The notes under the pieces were generated by a model. That model made no database searches, had not been told where the DNA came from, and worked only from the letters and a program-made list of their open reading frames with translations. A stretch of DNA of 64,000 nt from Bathynomus jamesi (Eukaryota; Arthropoda; Malacostraca; Isopoda; Cirolanidae), in assembly GCA_023014485.1 (NCBI GenBank), contig JAJOZX010009469.1:62001-126000 (forward strand). Reading direction: 5' to 3'. Every line of letters starts with the position of its first letter. The stretch's first letter is position 1. The position numbers and the translations under genes were made by a program. This document shows, piece by piece, positions 1 through 9,340 of the stretch.

Positions 1-985
1 CTTTACCTCAAGGGTGGTGTGGAAACAGCATATATTTCTTATTTTGTGTCTGATTTTCAACTTATGGTAGCGACCCCTAAAAATTAATTTTTTTAATTCA
101 AAATTTGCAGGCATTACTTTTTTACCAAATTAAACATAATCAGAGGGTGGCCCGAAAAAAATTCCTAAAAAAATTTTTCGGTCAATTTTTGAATCACATG
201 TGTTGTGTATTTTGTTTTATATAGAATTCTTTTGTACTATCTGTATTATTTTTGATACGTATATATACATATGTTAAATAACACTATTTATTCCTGTTTT
301 TAATGCAATTCTCCTCTACTGCTGTAATATTTTTTATGTAAATATATATAACTCGTATTATCAATATTTTTGCACCTAATATGGAGACATATTTTGTATT
401 TCAATATATATTAAATAGTCAGAACGCTGTAGCTGTGTTTTATTTGTACCATTCAAACAAACATCATTGGAAATGAAGGGAATATATACTGTATATAAGC
501 GATACAGTGTGTGTGTGTGTGTGTGTGTGCTTGAGGCATATCGATGGTAATTTATATGCACGTAAATAACTGTACGCCCTATACGACTGGCTGTGAGGTG
601 AACGGTTGCCTTCTAAGTCTGATGGCTGTGATGCTGAAGACACCATTATGCGATGCTCCATGGATACGAACGGATGGATCTTCTCTCTATTATAATAAGA
701 TTTAAAGATATATTTGTATATTAAGACAAAAGATTTGGTTTTGGTTCAGATTTGGTTCACCATATTTCAGTTTTTGATTAAAAGAGCGCCTAGCCACCAA
801 TACATTACGATGCTGAGGAAATCAAAATGCTTTGAGACACCGCAGTGAAAGAATATCTCTACTCCTTCTGGTGTTTAGGCTACCCACATACCCACATGCA
901 TATATATATATATATATATATTTTTTTTTTGGCCTGAGCATCCAGGTTAGGTTACCCCTTGGAGTTCACATACATACAACTCATG

Positions 986-1026
<41 letters not shown>
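1..1026. other. Unrecognised AT-rich segment of unit 1
   Basis: No gene, RNA or named element recognised. It holds a (TG)n tract at about 508-530, a (TA)n tract ending near 920, a short hairpin (acatacat ... atgtatgt, about 968-990), and a second (TA)n tract at 991-1026 into which MITE-1 is inserted. Open frames here consist of translated TG and TA repeats plus short unrecognised flanks. The same segment occurs at 11416-12438, 23569-24596, 35711-36734, 48410-49410 and 61110-62130, differing mainly in tract length. Confidence 0.6.
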
Positions 1027-1029
<3 letters not shown>

Positions 1030-1930
1030 GGATGGGAACTGATAAATTTTTAAGTCCAGTTTTCGATTTCAGTTTAAATTTGTAAAAATATCGATTTCAG
1101 TTTCGATTTAAGTTTTTAATGTTTTTTCGATTTGAGTTTATTTTTCGATTCAAGTTTTATATTTTTCGGTTCGATTCAGTTTAAATTTCTATTCCAGTCT
1201 TTTTTTCAGATTTCTTTAAGAATTTCTTTGTACTATTTATATTATTTTTTGGGGAGTACCCTATTGACAAATTCAGATTTAATTTTATATTTGTGTTTGC
1301 ATTCGATTCCTGTTTTCCAAAGAGAGAATGAATCTGAAAAGAGAGAAAAGCCGTTCCACACTAACGTTCCGTTAGTGTGGAAAAGCTTTTTTCTCTTTTC
1401 AAATTGATTTTAAGTCAATATTTTATATATTTTATACATGTTGTGGGCTTTAAAATTTAAAAAGTGTACGAATTAATAAAACATTTCGAATTGAAAGTTT
1501 TTTGTCAAATAAAACTATGTGAAAGAAATGAAGCGAATAAGTAAAAAAAAAAAAATGAGTATTTCGTGCTGATTCAGTTGGCTATAGATGCTTACATGTT
1601 TAATCATGTTTAATAAAAGCCGTTCCACATCGAATTAAAGAAAAAATGGATATTTCAAATACATTCAAATGTTAAGTCGCAAAAAAAGGAAAATAATTCA
1701 CGTTATTTATCCTTTTTTGCAATCCAAATGCTCCTCAAAACTGAAACGCAAAACTTATTTTTAATCTATTCGAATTCAGATTTCAGTTTTTGATTGTTTG
1801 TCAATTTCAGTTCGAATTTCAATTTTAGTTGTCAGAATTTTTTTCAATTCGAGTTTTTTCCGCTTTCACTTCATAAAATAATATCAGTTTTCTCAGTTTA
1901 TCGATTCCAGTTCGATTCAGTTTTCCATCC

Positions 1931-1933
<3 letters not shown>
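1027..1933. mobile_element. MITE-1, non-autonomous hAT-like element (unit 1)
   Basis: About 907 bp, starting cagggatgggaactg and ending cagttttccatccctg, which are imperfect terminal inverted repeats. Both sides are (TA)n, so an 8-bp TATATATA target duplication is expected but cannot be told from the microsatellite. The interior is AT-rich and full of short cgatttcagttt-like repeats at both ends, with no transposase frame. It contains a strong hairpin at 1354-1382. Ends starting CAG and an 8-bp target size fit the hAT superfamily. Its terminus matches the neighbouring hAT terminus (cagagatgggcaccg) at 12 of 15 positions, so a related hAT may have moved it (inference). Confidence 0.8.
1354..1382. 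repeat. Perfect hairpin inside MITE-1
   Basis: Arms ttccacactaacg and cgttagtgtggaa are perfect reverse complements (13 bp) around a 3-nt ttc loop. The flanking aaagccgttccaca is partly repeated near 1616. It is a structural feature of the MITE, present in all six copies. Confidence 0.85.

Positions 1934-1990
<57 letters not shown>
1934..1990. repeat. (TA)n microsatellite after MITE-1
   Basis: About 57 bp of TA repeat between MITE-1 and the hAT 3' flank. The length differs in every unit, and unit 6 has about 81 bp (63034-63114). Together with the tract before MITE-1 it looks like one original TA array split by the insertion. Confidence 0.9.
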
Positions 1991-1992
<2 letters not shown>

Positions 1993-2007
1993 ACGCTTTG
2001 CTATACA

Positions 2008-2175
2008 CAGAGATGGGCACCGTTACTCAAAATTGGCGAGCGTTACCGTTACTCGTTACTCTCTTAAAATGACCCCGGCGATACCGATACATCGTTACTT
2101 TGAAAATATCTTAAGACGATACCGATACTCATTACAGTAACGTCGTTACTTTCGTTACTCGTTACATTGGTAAAT
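2008..2175 (-). mobile_element. hAT element 3' terminus with GTTACT subterminal repeats (unit 1)
   Basis: The end begins cagagatgggcaccg and is followed by many copies of cgttactc, cgttacc and variants on either strand. Such clustered subterminal motifs are typical transposase-binding arrays of hAT elements. The preceding 8 bp (gctataca) would be one target-site duplicate. It lies downstream of the stop codon of the minus-strand transposase gene, so it is that element's 3' end. I found no matching opposite terminus upstream of the gene. Confidence 0.8.
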
Positions 2176-2268
2176 TCATATATCATAATTGTATATCGTA
2201 ATTAGAATATTAAAGCAAGTATAAAAAGTATGTAAAAACAAACGCAACTGTTTTTAGATAAATGGAGG

Positions 2269-2274
2269 TTTATT
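2269..2274 (-). terminator. Candidate poly(A) signal of the hAT gene
   Basis: Reads AATAAA on the minus strand, about 155 bp after the hAT stop codon and inside the element. It is conserved in the other units (for example 13682-13687). Placement fits a polyadenylation signal. Function is inferred. Confidence 0.5.
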
Positions 2275-2428
2275 TCTGACAAACAATGATAACGACATTT
2301 TTGACAAAAAAATATTATTTGAATAACAGAAAATTAAACATAGAAGTAAACAGAAACATTTCAATAGCAGCTGATGTAAAATAATAAAAAACATTTCCAA
2401 AAATATATTCTAGCTGAGAGGTATAGGA

Positions 2429-3810
2429 TTAAATTTTAAGTGTAGCTAGGAGCCTAGGGTTTCCTTTTAGCATTACTAATTTTTCGAACGTGTCGGAAAG
2501 ATTTCCTCTCTTAGGGGCATGAATATGTCCTGCATAGCTGAAGAGACGCTCAACAGGAGCCGAGGAAGGAAGTGGAGTATTGTACTTGAGGAAGAGCTTC
2601 TTAATTGAAGGATAGCCATCAAGTGACTGCAGCTGCAGTGCAGTGCTGTCATCATTGAAGTATTTCAACACTTCCATCTCTGATGCTGTGGTGTCTTCTT
2701 TCTTGACGTCAGCAGGAGCATGACCATATTCAAAGAAATCGTCGCTACTGCTATGAGCACCATCATCTGTCTTAGCTGGCTCCTCAGGTGATCTGTCACT
2801 GTCACTTTCATTTTTAATTGCTGATAGCAGCATGTTTTGCACCATTTTTCTACATGCCTCATTGTTTGTTCGCTCGCTTATAGTGAGCCACTTGCACTTG
2901 AAGTGTGGATTTGTTAATGCAGCAATAATTGCAACATTGGCATCTCTGTCAAGTTCCAGGAATTTCTTGAATCGATTTCTGAATCCACTACTTAATGCTT
3001 CTACTAATGGGTGGCTGTATCTCAATGATGATAGAGCAATTCTTTCAAGTTTTTTCTCAACAGCAAAGAGAGTAGGGATAAGACAACCGTAGTAGCAGTT
3101 CTGATCTCCTTGAAGGCGATCCAGTGCCACAGCCAAGGGTTTTACCACAGTAGTGTATTCTTTTAGGTACTCAATCTCCGACTCCTTGAATGCGGGCAGC
3201 TTTAAAGCACACATGAGTTCATTCAATTTAGCTTTATTACTCAGAAGCAGTACAAGACTGTCATGCAGGCTATTCCACCGCGTAGGATACGGGAGTCTCA
3301 ACTGACAGTTTAATACACTGGATATTACTTCGGATGTTTTTGGTTTACCCGAACAATTCCATAGGGCAGAACATTTGCCCATAGCCGAGAGGTGGATCTT
3401 TGGACTTGACCTGTTAAGGATTTTTTCAAATCTGTTGTACAAACAAGGCTAATGGTATGCGATGCACACCTTTTGTGGCTTGGAAGAAGAATGGTATCAT
3501 CTGTAGAATCGGTTTCTCTTATTTTTATTGATTCTGCAGGTTCATCTTCTCTTGTTTCATCTTGGCATTCATCTTGGTCTTCATCATCACACGCTTCTCT
3601 AGGAATTTTAAGGTCGATCCCATATTCCTTGAATGCTTTTACAAAATTTGCACCATTATCGGTGACCGTGGCTATAATTTTGCTCTCAGGGATAAAAAAT
3701 TCTCTTCTAATATCGTCGAGCATTTCTGCTATTCGGTCAAATGTGTGGCTCCCTGTGAATCGTTTACACGCAAGAGTAGCACTGCATCTTTCCAAGGTCC
3801 GCTGATCCAG
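2429..3810 (-). pseudogene. hAT exon 4, RNase-H core and C-terminal dimerisation domain (unit 1)
   Basis: Starts after acceptor TTTTTTTACAG. The first frame (to about 3385) carries TLERCSATLACK, TVTDNGANF, an acidic insertion and CASHTISLV. The second frame (from about 3442) carries KCSALWN, LPYPTRWNSLHDSL, an acidic linker and SAPVERLFSYAG to the stop. A single frameshift where the two frames overlap separates these conserved blocks. Both frames are identical in units 1-5. Confidence 0.92.
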
Positions 3811-3989
3811 CTGTAAAAAAATATTAAAGCATAAGACTTATGAATTTCAAATTTTATGCAGTGTAAATAAATCATTTACATATTATGCGATATTTTTTTC
3901 TACTTAAATATACAGTATTTGTAATATTAATAATAATTTCCAAAAGATAAAATATTTGTAATATGAATAATATTCTAAGAATGACATAC

Positions 3990-4167
3990 CCAGTGTGCAG
4001 TTACGCCATGAAACTTTTATGTTTTGTGGACCATATGTCAGCTGTGGTACAGATATACCGCTGCTCAGAAAGTGTTGCAGAGATCTTCTCACGAACAAAG
4101 GATGTCATGTCATTTAATCTGCGACCAAGTGAGCGTCTTGATAAAACTTCAAGTCCTGGAGCAATAT
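3990..4167 (-). pseudogene. hAT exon 3, first catalytic Asp (unit 1)
   Basis: Acceptor TTACAG|ATATTGC, donor TGG|GTATGT. It encodes IAPGLEVLSRRSLGRRL, then CTTADIWSTKHKSF with the first Asp of the hAT triad, and ends AHW. Units 2-5 have 179 nt (phase-correct). Unit 1 has 178 because one C is missing in the gccatgaaac context near 4007, a private frameshift. Confidence 0.88.
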
Positions 4168-4560
4168 CTGTAATAAAAATTATCGACTATAGTCCAAATG
4201 AAGAAATCATAAAATATTAGCTGGTAGCTACAATGGAATGACTACACCACCAAAAACAATACATCATTTAGATGTAGCACAGAAAAGGGGTCTTTGTGTC
4301 ATGACTAGAGACTGGATTTTGCCCTTTTGGCCTTTTTTATTCCCGTTTATAGATTCATAGGCTTCTTTTAGAGAAATCCATTTCGGGACCGTGGGATGTA
4401 TATAATTAAATGTTATAGTGCCTATAAACGCCTATTTTGATGGTCAGTGCCTAATTTTAAAATACGTGCCTATATATGCCTTTTTTAATTTTATTGTACT
4501 AAGTAAAGCAAAATAACTCGCATTTTTTTAAAACTTGTAAGCCTAAATAGGGCAGGTGAT

Positions 4561-4608
<48 letters not shown>

Positions 4609-4678
4609 TGATACACCTATTATATATATATAAAAATATAATAATCAACATTACAATTAGAAAACAATGAACACATAC
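4168..4678 (-). other. hAT intron 2 with TA microsatellite (unit 1)
   Basis: Phase-1 intron between exons 2 and 3. It holds a short set of gtgcctat/cgcctat repeats at 4420-4485 and a TA tract at 4563-4607. No gene is seen. The TA tract is the most length-variable part of the non-satellite unit. Confidence 0.7.
4563..4607. repeat. Variable (TA)n tract in hAT intron 2 (unit 1)
   Basis: About 45 bp. Corresponding tracts are about 91 bp in unit 2, 79 in unit 3, 63 in unit 4 and 69 in unit 5. Confidence 0.9.
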
Positions 4679-4931
4679 CCTTAAATAGGTCCTTGAATTT
4701 AGCATTCTCTACAACAGAGAGAGGTAGCATCGTATCTACGATGAAGTCCACAATCTTCTTGTCAAACTGTGACTGGCTAACTGCACACTGCTGCTTTCTT
4801 CCAAATGGCAAGAGAGTTTGATGGCATCGCTGCTTGCTGGTATTGGGGGCGCTGCTGCTGGAACTCTCGCGCTGCTTTGACCGCTTGCTGCGGTAACCAT
4901 CAAAGTCCTTTTCAAGTTCGGAATGGCGGCG
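4679..4931 (-). pseudogene. hAT exon 2, linker and dimer/DNA-binding region (unit 1)
   Basis: 253 nt between acceptor TTACAG|CGCCGCC and donor AAGG|GTATGT. It begins RRHSELEK, which completes the BED finger from exon 1 (HIK then RRH), continues through a Ser-rich linker, and then the typical hAT segment with FDKKIVDFIVDTMLP and VENAKFKDL. The frame is open throughout and identical in all units. Confidence 0.87.
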
Positions 4932-5135
4932 CTGTAATGAAGAGTAATTGTTTACAAATGGTTGTTTGAAATATAATACGTAACACGAACTGTTATATTA
5001 TAGAAACAATTTCATAGTGAATGTTCAAACTTAATGGGAATGTTTCTCGCCCCCCCCACAATATTTTGTTGCACACTTGGTATAAATGCTGGCTATGGGA
5101 CTGAAATACATACATAAATACATAAAATGTTTTAA

Positions 5136-5180
5136 CGTGCATGGCAACAGGCCCAAAGAGGCCCTTCGAGGCCATGCACG
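5136..5180. repeat. Short inverted repeat with GGCC core
   Basis: Arms cgtgcatggc and gccatgcacg are perfect complements around a 25-nt GGCCC-rich interior. It is noticeably GC-rich against its surroundings. It is present in all five units. I do not recognise it as a named element. Confidence 0.7.
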
Positions 5181-5543
5181 GAAATCAACCTATCATACCA
5201 ATATGTTTGATTCCTATTACTACTACTTGTTACTATTAACATTACTATTGTTATATAAATTGCTATTGTCCCGTTATTCAATTATATTTTTTTTATAAAG
5301 TTAGAGCATATTATCGAGTTATATCTTTATTAATTCATTTTTTCTAATGTGTTAAAACTACAGTATAAGGATCACACGAATCAGTTTATTTCTAATTGTT
5401 GAAATAAAAATACACGCCGTAAAATTTAACATTTTCAAGTAAGAGTTGCCTATTACTAATAATATGGTCATATTATCTAATTGAAATCGGCAGAAAACCT
5501 ACTCAGCCAAAACACATGTCGTGCTTTAGTAAGGAAGCCACGT

Positions 5544-5553
5544 ATGTGTCATA

Positions 5554-5588
<35 letters not shown>

Positions 5589-5808
5589 TTTGTGGGTTAG
5601 TGATGATATATCAAGGCCAGATTGAAGGGGGGGGGGTATTAAGTGTGCCCCCTCCCCCGAAATCACTCCATAAGAAATATGTGTCATAATGTGTGTGTGT
5701 GTGTGTGTGTGTTTTTTTTTTGTGGGTTAGTGATGATATATCAAGGCCAGATTGAAGGGGGGGGGGTATTAAGTGTGCCCCCTCCCCCGAAATCACTCCA
5801 TAAGAAAT
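5544..5808. repeat. Two-copy 130-bp minisatellite with TG and poly-G tracts (unit 1)
   Basis: Two direct copies starting atgtgtcataatgtgtg, at 5544 and 5679. Each has a (TG)n run, a T run, gtgggttagtgatgatat, a G run of about 10, and ends ccataagaaat. The copies differ mostly in the TG and T runs. Confidence 0.9.
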
Positions 5809-6222
5809 AGATTGCATATAGGAAATAATTTCGTTTTCAACTATTACATCATCTTATTGAGATTTTATATGCAAATGCATGTTGATATATTGTTAATCTC
5901 TTGAAAATGGTAAATTTGTTTACATTTATGCTGACTTATTGCAATTGTTTATGTTCGAATCAGTATCTCAGGTTGTAAATTATAAGTGCAGCTGTTATTG
6001 TGTTGAATACAAGTATGAATTGGTCAAATGGTATTTTGAGAATGCGATATGATCTCCAATAGTTGATTTGATTTGAGGTCTCCAATTTCCATCCGGCCCT
6101 GATATACATGTAATTAAGGTAAATACCGAGCAAAATGTTTGCTACATTTCAAGATAACGTAATATTAGATATTAGATCTGATCTGATAATATTATATTAT
6201 TATACAGCACTAAGCTATATAC

Positions 6223-6595
6223 CAGTGGCTCCCAACCTGGGGTCCCCGGACCCCTGGGGGTCCGCGAAGGTAGTGCTGGGGGTCCGTGAGCTTTCAATAT
6301 TTCGAAAGGCTCCAATGGAAATCGTACATTTACCCACGATAAGGGCACTCAGGCTAAAATTTCAAGTTTCCTTGCTCTTGGCTGGAATTATTAATACTTT
6401 TTTAATACACTGTTTTTTTAATTGCATACTCAGTTATATGTCTTTTATTTGATAGTGAAAAATGGGAAAACGAGTTAATTATTAGTTAATAAAAACAATT
6501 TGTTGGGTAGACGGAATCTTTCAAAAATATGCGGTCCGTGGGAAAAAAATAAAAATAAAAGGGGTCCTTGGTGGTGAAAAGGTTGGGAACCACTG
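6223..6595. mobile_element. MITE-2, hAT-like element with 8-bp target duplication (unit 1)
   Basis: 373 bp with termini cagtggctcccaacct and aggttgggaaccactg, subterminal GGGGTCC motifs, and a perfect 8-bp duplication ctatatac on both sides (6215-6222 and 6596-6603). No transposase frame. Terminal motif and 8-bp duplication assign it to hAT. It is inserted in intron 1 of the hAT transposase gene, so it is younger than that element. Confidence 0.93.
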
Positions 6596-6764
6596 CTATA
6601 TACAGTAGCTCCTTAGTACTCGGTAACGCGACCGTTATTTGTTATTTTCGTATAAATTGGTGAAATTCATGTGAAAACAAATTTATGTTTACAAATTACA
6701 CGCTACATCTTACATGTAAATATATTATATAAATTATAATAAATATACATTAGATTTTACTCAC

Positions 6765-7009
6765 CTTTATGTGTTTTTTCAAATTAGAACAAGTAGATAA
6801 CTAGATATATCAGCTCTGAGAACAACTTGTTCTTTATTAGGGCACAAGAGACAGAGGCACTTTAAAGCATTGCCGTTCCTTCTAACGATCGAGAAAAACT
6901 TCTTCGATGTAATAAGCTGTGATTTTACCCAACTATGTGCCGAAACATCTTCGAGGAAATCAGATGTGTCGTCATCCTTCGAAGAAGAAGCTGACGAAAG
7001 GTATTCCAT
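6765..7009 (-). pseudogene. hAT exon 1, BED finger N-half (unit 1)
   Basis: The start at 7009 (aaacATGg, good context) gives MEYLSSASSSKDDD and then a BED-type finger with CLLC. The donor AAG|GTGAGT lies at 6765/6764. From the start codon the frame reads into a TGA just before the donor. The expected finger end (SNLKKHIK) is present but in another frame, and the 245-nt exon is not a multiple of three as the phase-0 donor requires. The break is therefore in about 6775-6800. Units 3-5 have the same 245 nt and unit 2 has 243. Confidence 0.85.
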
Positions 7010-7190
7010 GTTTGACAACTTTAAACAAAGGAGATGCACACCGCACGAGTGCTACACTATAACTGAGCTCTACCGGCAACAAGACGGATGCAACGTGACA
7101 AGGACTGAACAAGTTCTAACAAGTATGAACTGTATGATACGCCGCCGAAAGATGTATTTGTACTTTTCACACATAAAAAACACTATGTAT
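7010..7190. other. Leader of the hAT gene up to the satellite junction
   Basis: About 180 bp upstream of the hAT start codon, not AT-extreme. No GTTACT subterminal repeats and no complement of cagagatgggcac are present, so the 5' end of the element appears lost. The inner satellite starts abruptly at 7191. Confidence 0.6.
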
Positions 7191-9340
7191 GCAAAAAATT
7201 AATGGAAAAAGTCGATTTTTTCCATGTTTTAAGATCCAATTTTTAGACAATCTTTAATGTAGCCCTAAAATATTGTAAAAGTGAATGAAATTCATGAAAT
7301 GATATATACCAACATTAAATACTATGCAAATTTTAGCTTAAAAATCGCATCATTTAGCCTAGTGAAATGTTTGGACGATTTTTGTCTAGTTTTCGATATA
7401 TATTGTACAAAACTATAAACTAAAGCACATTATAGCCAAAAATTAGTAATTCCAGTTAAATATTTTGAAAAAAATTCAACCGTATAGATGTTAATTTATA
7501 CTCCCATTTTCATTTCTAAATCTAAAACTAGGCTAAATGAATATTTAACTGGAATTAGTAATTTTTGGCTATAATGTGCTTTAGTTTATAGTTTTCTACA
7601 ATATATATCGAAAACTAGACAAAAATCGTCCAAAAATTTCACTAAGTTAATGAAATGAAAATTTTGCACCAAAAAGTGATTTTCTCCGTGTTTTGAGCAC
7701 TTTTTGTGCAATTTTCTTATGATAAAACATGAACGTATCTTTCTCAATATTTTTCATTCGAATAAGAAGCTATTGATAAAACACTGCTTTATCTTACTGT
7801 TTTCAACAATATAATGCCAAAGTGATTCAAAAATCGACGTAAAATTTCACTGAAATGTCGATCATAGTAAGGCAAAAAATTAACGGAAAAAGTCGATTTT
7901 TTCCATGTTTTAAGATCCAATTTTTAGACAATCTTTAATGTAGCCCTAAAATATTCTAAAAGTGAATGAAATTCATGAAATGATATATACCAACATTAAA
8001 TACTATGCAAATTTTAGCTTAAAAATCGCATCATTTAGCCTAGTTTTAGATTAGGACTATAAATGGGACTATAAATTAACATCTATACGGTTGAATTTTT
8101 TTCAAAATATTTAACTGGAATTAGTAATTTTTGGCTATAATGTGCTTTAGTTTATAGTTTTGTACAATATATATCGAAAACTAGACAAAAATCGTCCAAG
8201 AATTCCACTAAAATTCGATGTTAATGAAATGAAAATTTTGTACAAAAAAGTGATTTTCTCCGTGTTTTCAGCACTTTTTGTGCAATTTTCTTATGATAAA
8301 ACTTAAACTTATCTTTTTCAATATTTTTCATTCGAATAAGAAACTATTGATAAAAAACTGCTTTATCTTACTGTTTTCAACAATATAATGCCAAAGTAAT
8401 TCAAAAATCGACGTAAAGTTTCACTGAAATGTCGATCATAGTAAGGCAAAAAATTAACGGAAAAAGTCGATTTTTTCCATGTTTTAAGATCCAATTTTTG
8501 GACAATCTTTAATGTAGCCCTAATATTGTAAAAGTGAATGAAATTCATGAAATGATATATACCAACATTAAATACTATGCAAATTTTAGCTTAAAAATCG
8601 CATCATTTAGCCTAGTGAAATGTTTGGACGATTTTTGTCTAGTTTTCGATATATATTGTACAAAACTATAAAGTAAAGCACATTATAGCCAAAAATTACT
8701 AATTCCAGTTAAATATTTTGAAAAAAATTCAACCGTATAGATGTTAATTTATAGTCCCATTTTCATTTCTAAATCTAAAACTAGGCTAAATGAATATTTA
8801 ACTGGAATTAGTAATTTTTGGCTATAATGTGCTTTAGTTTATATTTTTCTACAATATATATCGAAAACTAGACAAAAATCGTCCAAAAATTTCACTAAGT
8901 TAATGAAATGAAAATTTTGTACCAAAAAGTGATTTTCTCCGTGTTTTGAGCACTTTTTGTGCAATTTTCTTATGATAAAACATGAACGTATCTTTCTCAA
9001 TATTTTTCATTCGAATAAGAAGCTATTGATAAAACACTGCTTTATCTTACTGTTTTCAACAATATAATGCCAAAGTAATTCAAAAATCGACGTAAAATTT
9101 CACTGAAATGTCGATCATAGCAAGGCAAAAAATTAATGGAAAAAGTCGATTTTTTCCATGTTTTAAGATCCAATTTTTAGACAATCTTTAATGTAGCCCT
9201 AAAACATTGTAAAAGTGAATGAAATTCATGAAATGATATATACCAACATTAAATACTATGCAAATTTTAGCTTAAAAATCGCATCATTTAGCCTAGTTTA
9301 GATTTAGAAATGAAAATGGGACTATAAATTAACATCTATA
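7191..9340. repeat. Inner satellite array, 3 complete monomers (unit 1)
   Basis: Monomers start with gcaaaaaattaa(t/c)gg at 7191, 7872, 8446 and 9125, giving spacings of 681, 574 and 679, then a truncated copy ending atctatac. Two monomer types occur: long (L) and short (S); here the order is L S L. L contains inverted arms. Each monomer also has the small palindrome ggaaaaagtcgattttttcc. No coding frame. The array sits between the truncated hAT gene (minus strand) and family A (plus strand). Confidence 0.95.
7362..7642. repeat. 103-bp inverted arms in a long satellite monomer
   Basis: The left arm 7362-7464 (starting gtgaaatgtttggacg) is the near-perfect reverse complement of 7540-7642 (ending cgtccaaaaatttcac), with a loop of about 75 nt. 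In addition tcatttagcctagt before the left arm is complementary to actaggctaaatga before the right arm. Every long monomer has this. Short monomers keep only the right arm and carry the loop segment in the opposite orientation. Confidence 0.92.

Larger units (their letters stand above)
4932..6764 (-). other. hAT intron 1, host of nested repeats (unit 1)
   Basis: Intron between the two halves of the BED finger (donor GTGAGT, acceptor TTACAG). It contains a 10-bp inverted repeat (5136-5180), tri-nucleotide-like tta/tac repeats near 5208-5280, the 130-bp minisatellite pair (5544-5808), an unrecognised stretch (5809-6222) and MITE-2 (6223-6595). No gene recognised. Confidence 0.7.
2429..7009 (-). 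pseudogene. hAT transposase pseudogene, BED-finger type, four exons (unit 1)
   Basis: Reconstructed from splice sites and family motifs: exon 1 7009-6765, exon 2 4931-4679, exon 3 4167-3990, exon 4 3810-2429, about 680 residues in all, normal for this class. The product would be a nuclear cut-and-paste transposase. In order it shows an N-terminal BED zinc finger (C-LLC in exon 1, HIK-RRH across intron 1), the first acidic residue in TADIWS (exon 3, codon 4037-4039), the second in TVTDNGANF (codon 3658-3660), CASH, TRWNS, and the C-terminal SAPVERLFS dimerisation block with the catalytic Glu (codon 2549-2551). It is inactive: the frame breaks in exon 1 before the BED histidines and in exon 4 between about 3385 and 3442. 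Both breaks are in every complete unit. Unit 1 alone also lacks one C near 4007 in exon 3. The introns carry MITE-2 and a minisatellite. Confidence 0.93.

Noticed and set aside
945..957. Arthropod-type telomere repeat (ggttaggtta)
   Set aside because: Only two imperfect copies of TTAGG within the unit; a chance occurrence is likely.
832..1053. Open frames with long Tyr-Ile or Thr-His runs (also near 376-661, 4499-4705, 16942-17359 and equivalents)
   Set aside because: They are translations of (TA)n and (TG)n microsatellites, change frame and length between units, and have no conserved domain.
1132..1407. 91-residue open frame in MITE-1
   Set aside because: Low-complexity Phe/Ser/Leu-rich translation of the MITE interior, with no recognised motif. 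Unit 6 loses the frame through single-base changes.
2832..3092. Plus-strand open frames across the hAT coding region (also 3452-3816)
   Set aside because: Antisense shadows of the conserved minus-strand transposase exon 4.
3325..3442. An extra intron explaining the frame change in hAT exon 4
   Set aside because: There is a donor-like aggtcaag but no suitable acceptor in the overlap, and the conserved blocks on the two sides are nearly contiguous, so a frameshift is the simpler reading.
6135..6452. 105-residue open frame overlapping MITE-2
   Set aside because: It crosses the MITE boundary and target duplication, so it is assembled from unrelated pieces, and no domain is recognisable.
7362..7642. 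The 103-bp inverted arms as terminal inverted repeats of a transposon
   Set aside because: No target duplication flanks them, the same segment exists in flipped orientation in short monomers, and the arms are internal to a tandem monomer.
7191..9340. CRISPR array
   Set aside because: Repeats are hundreds of bases long, contiguous and without unique spacers, and the context is eukaryotic.
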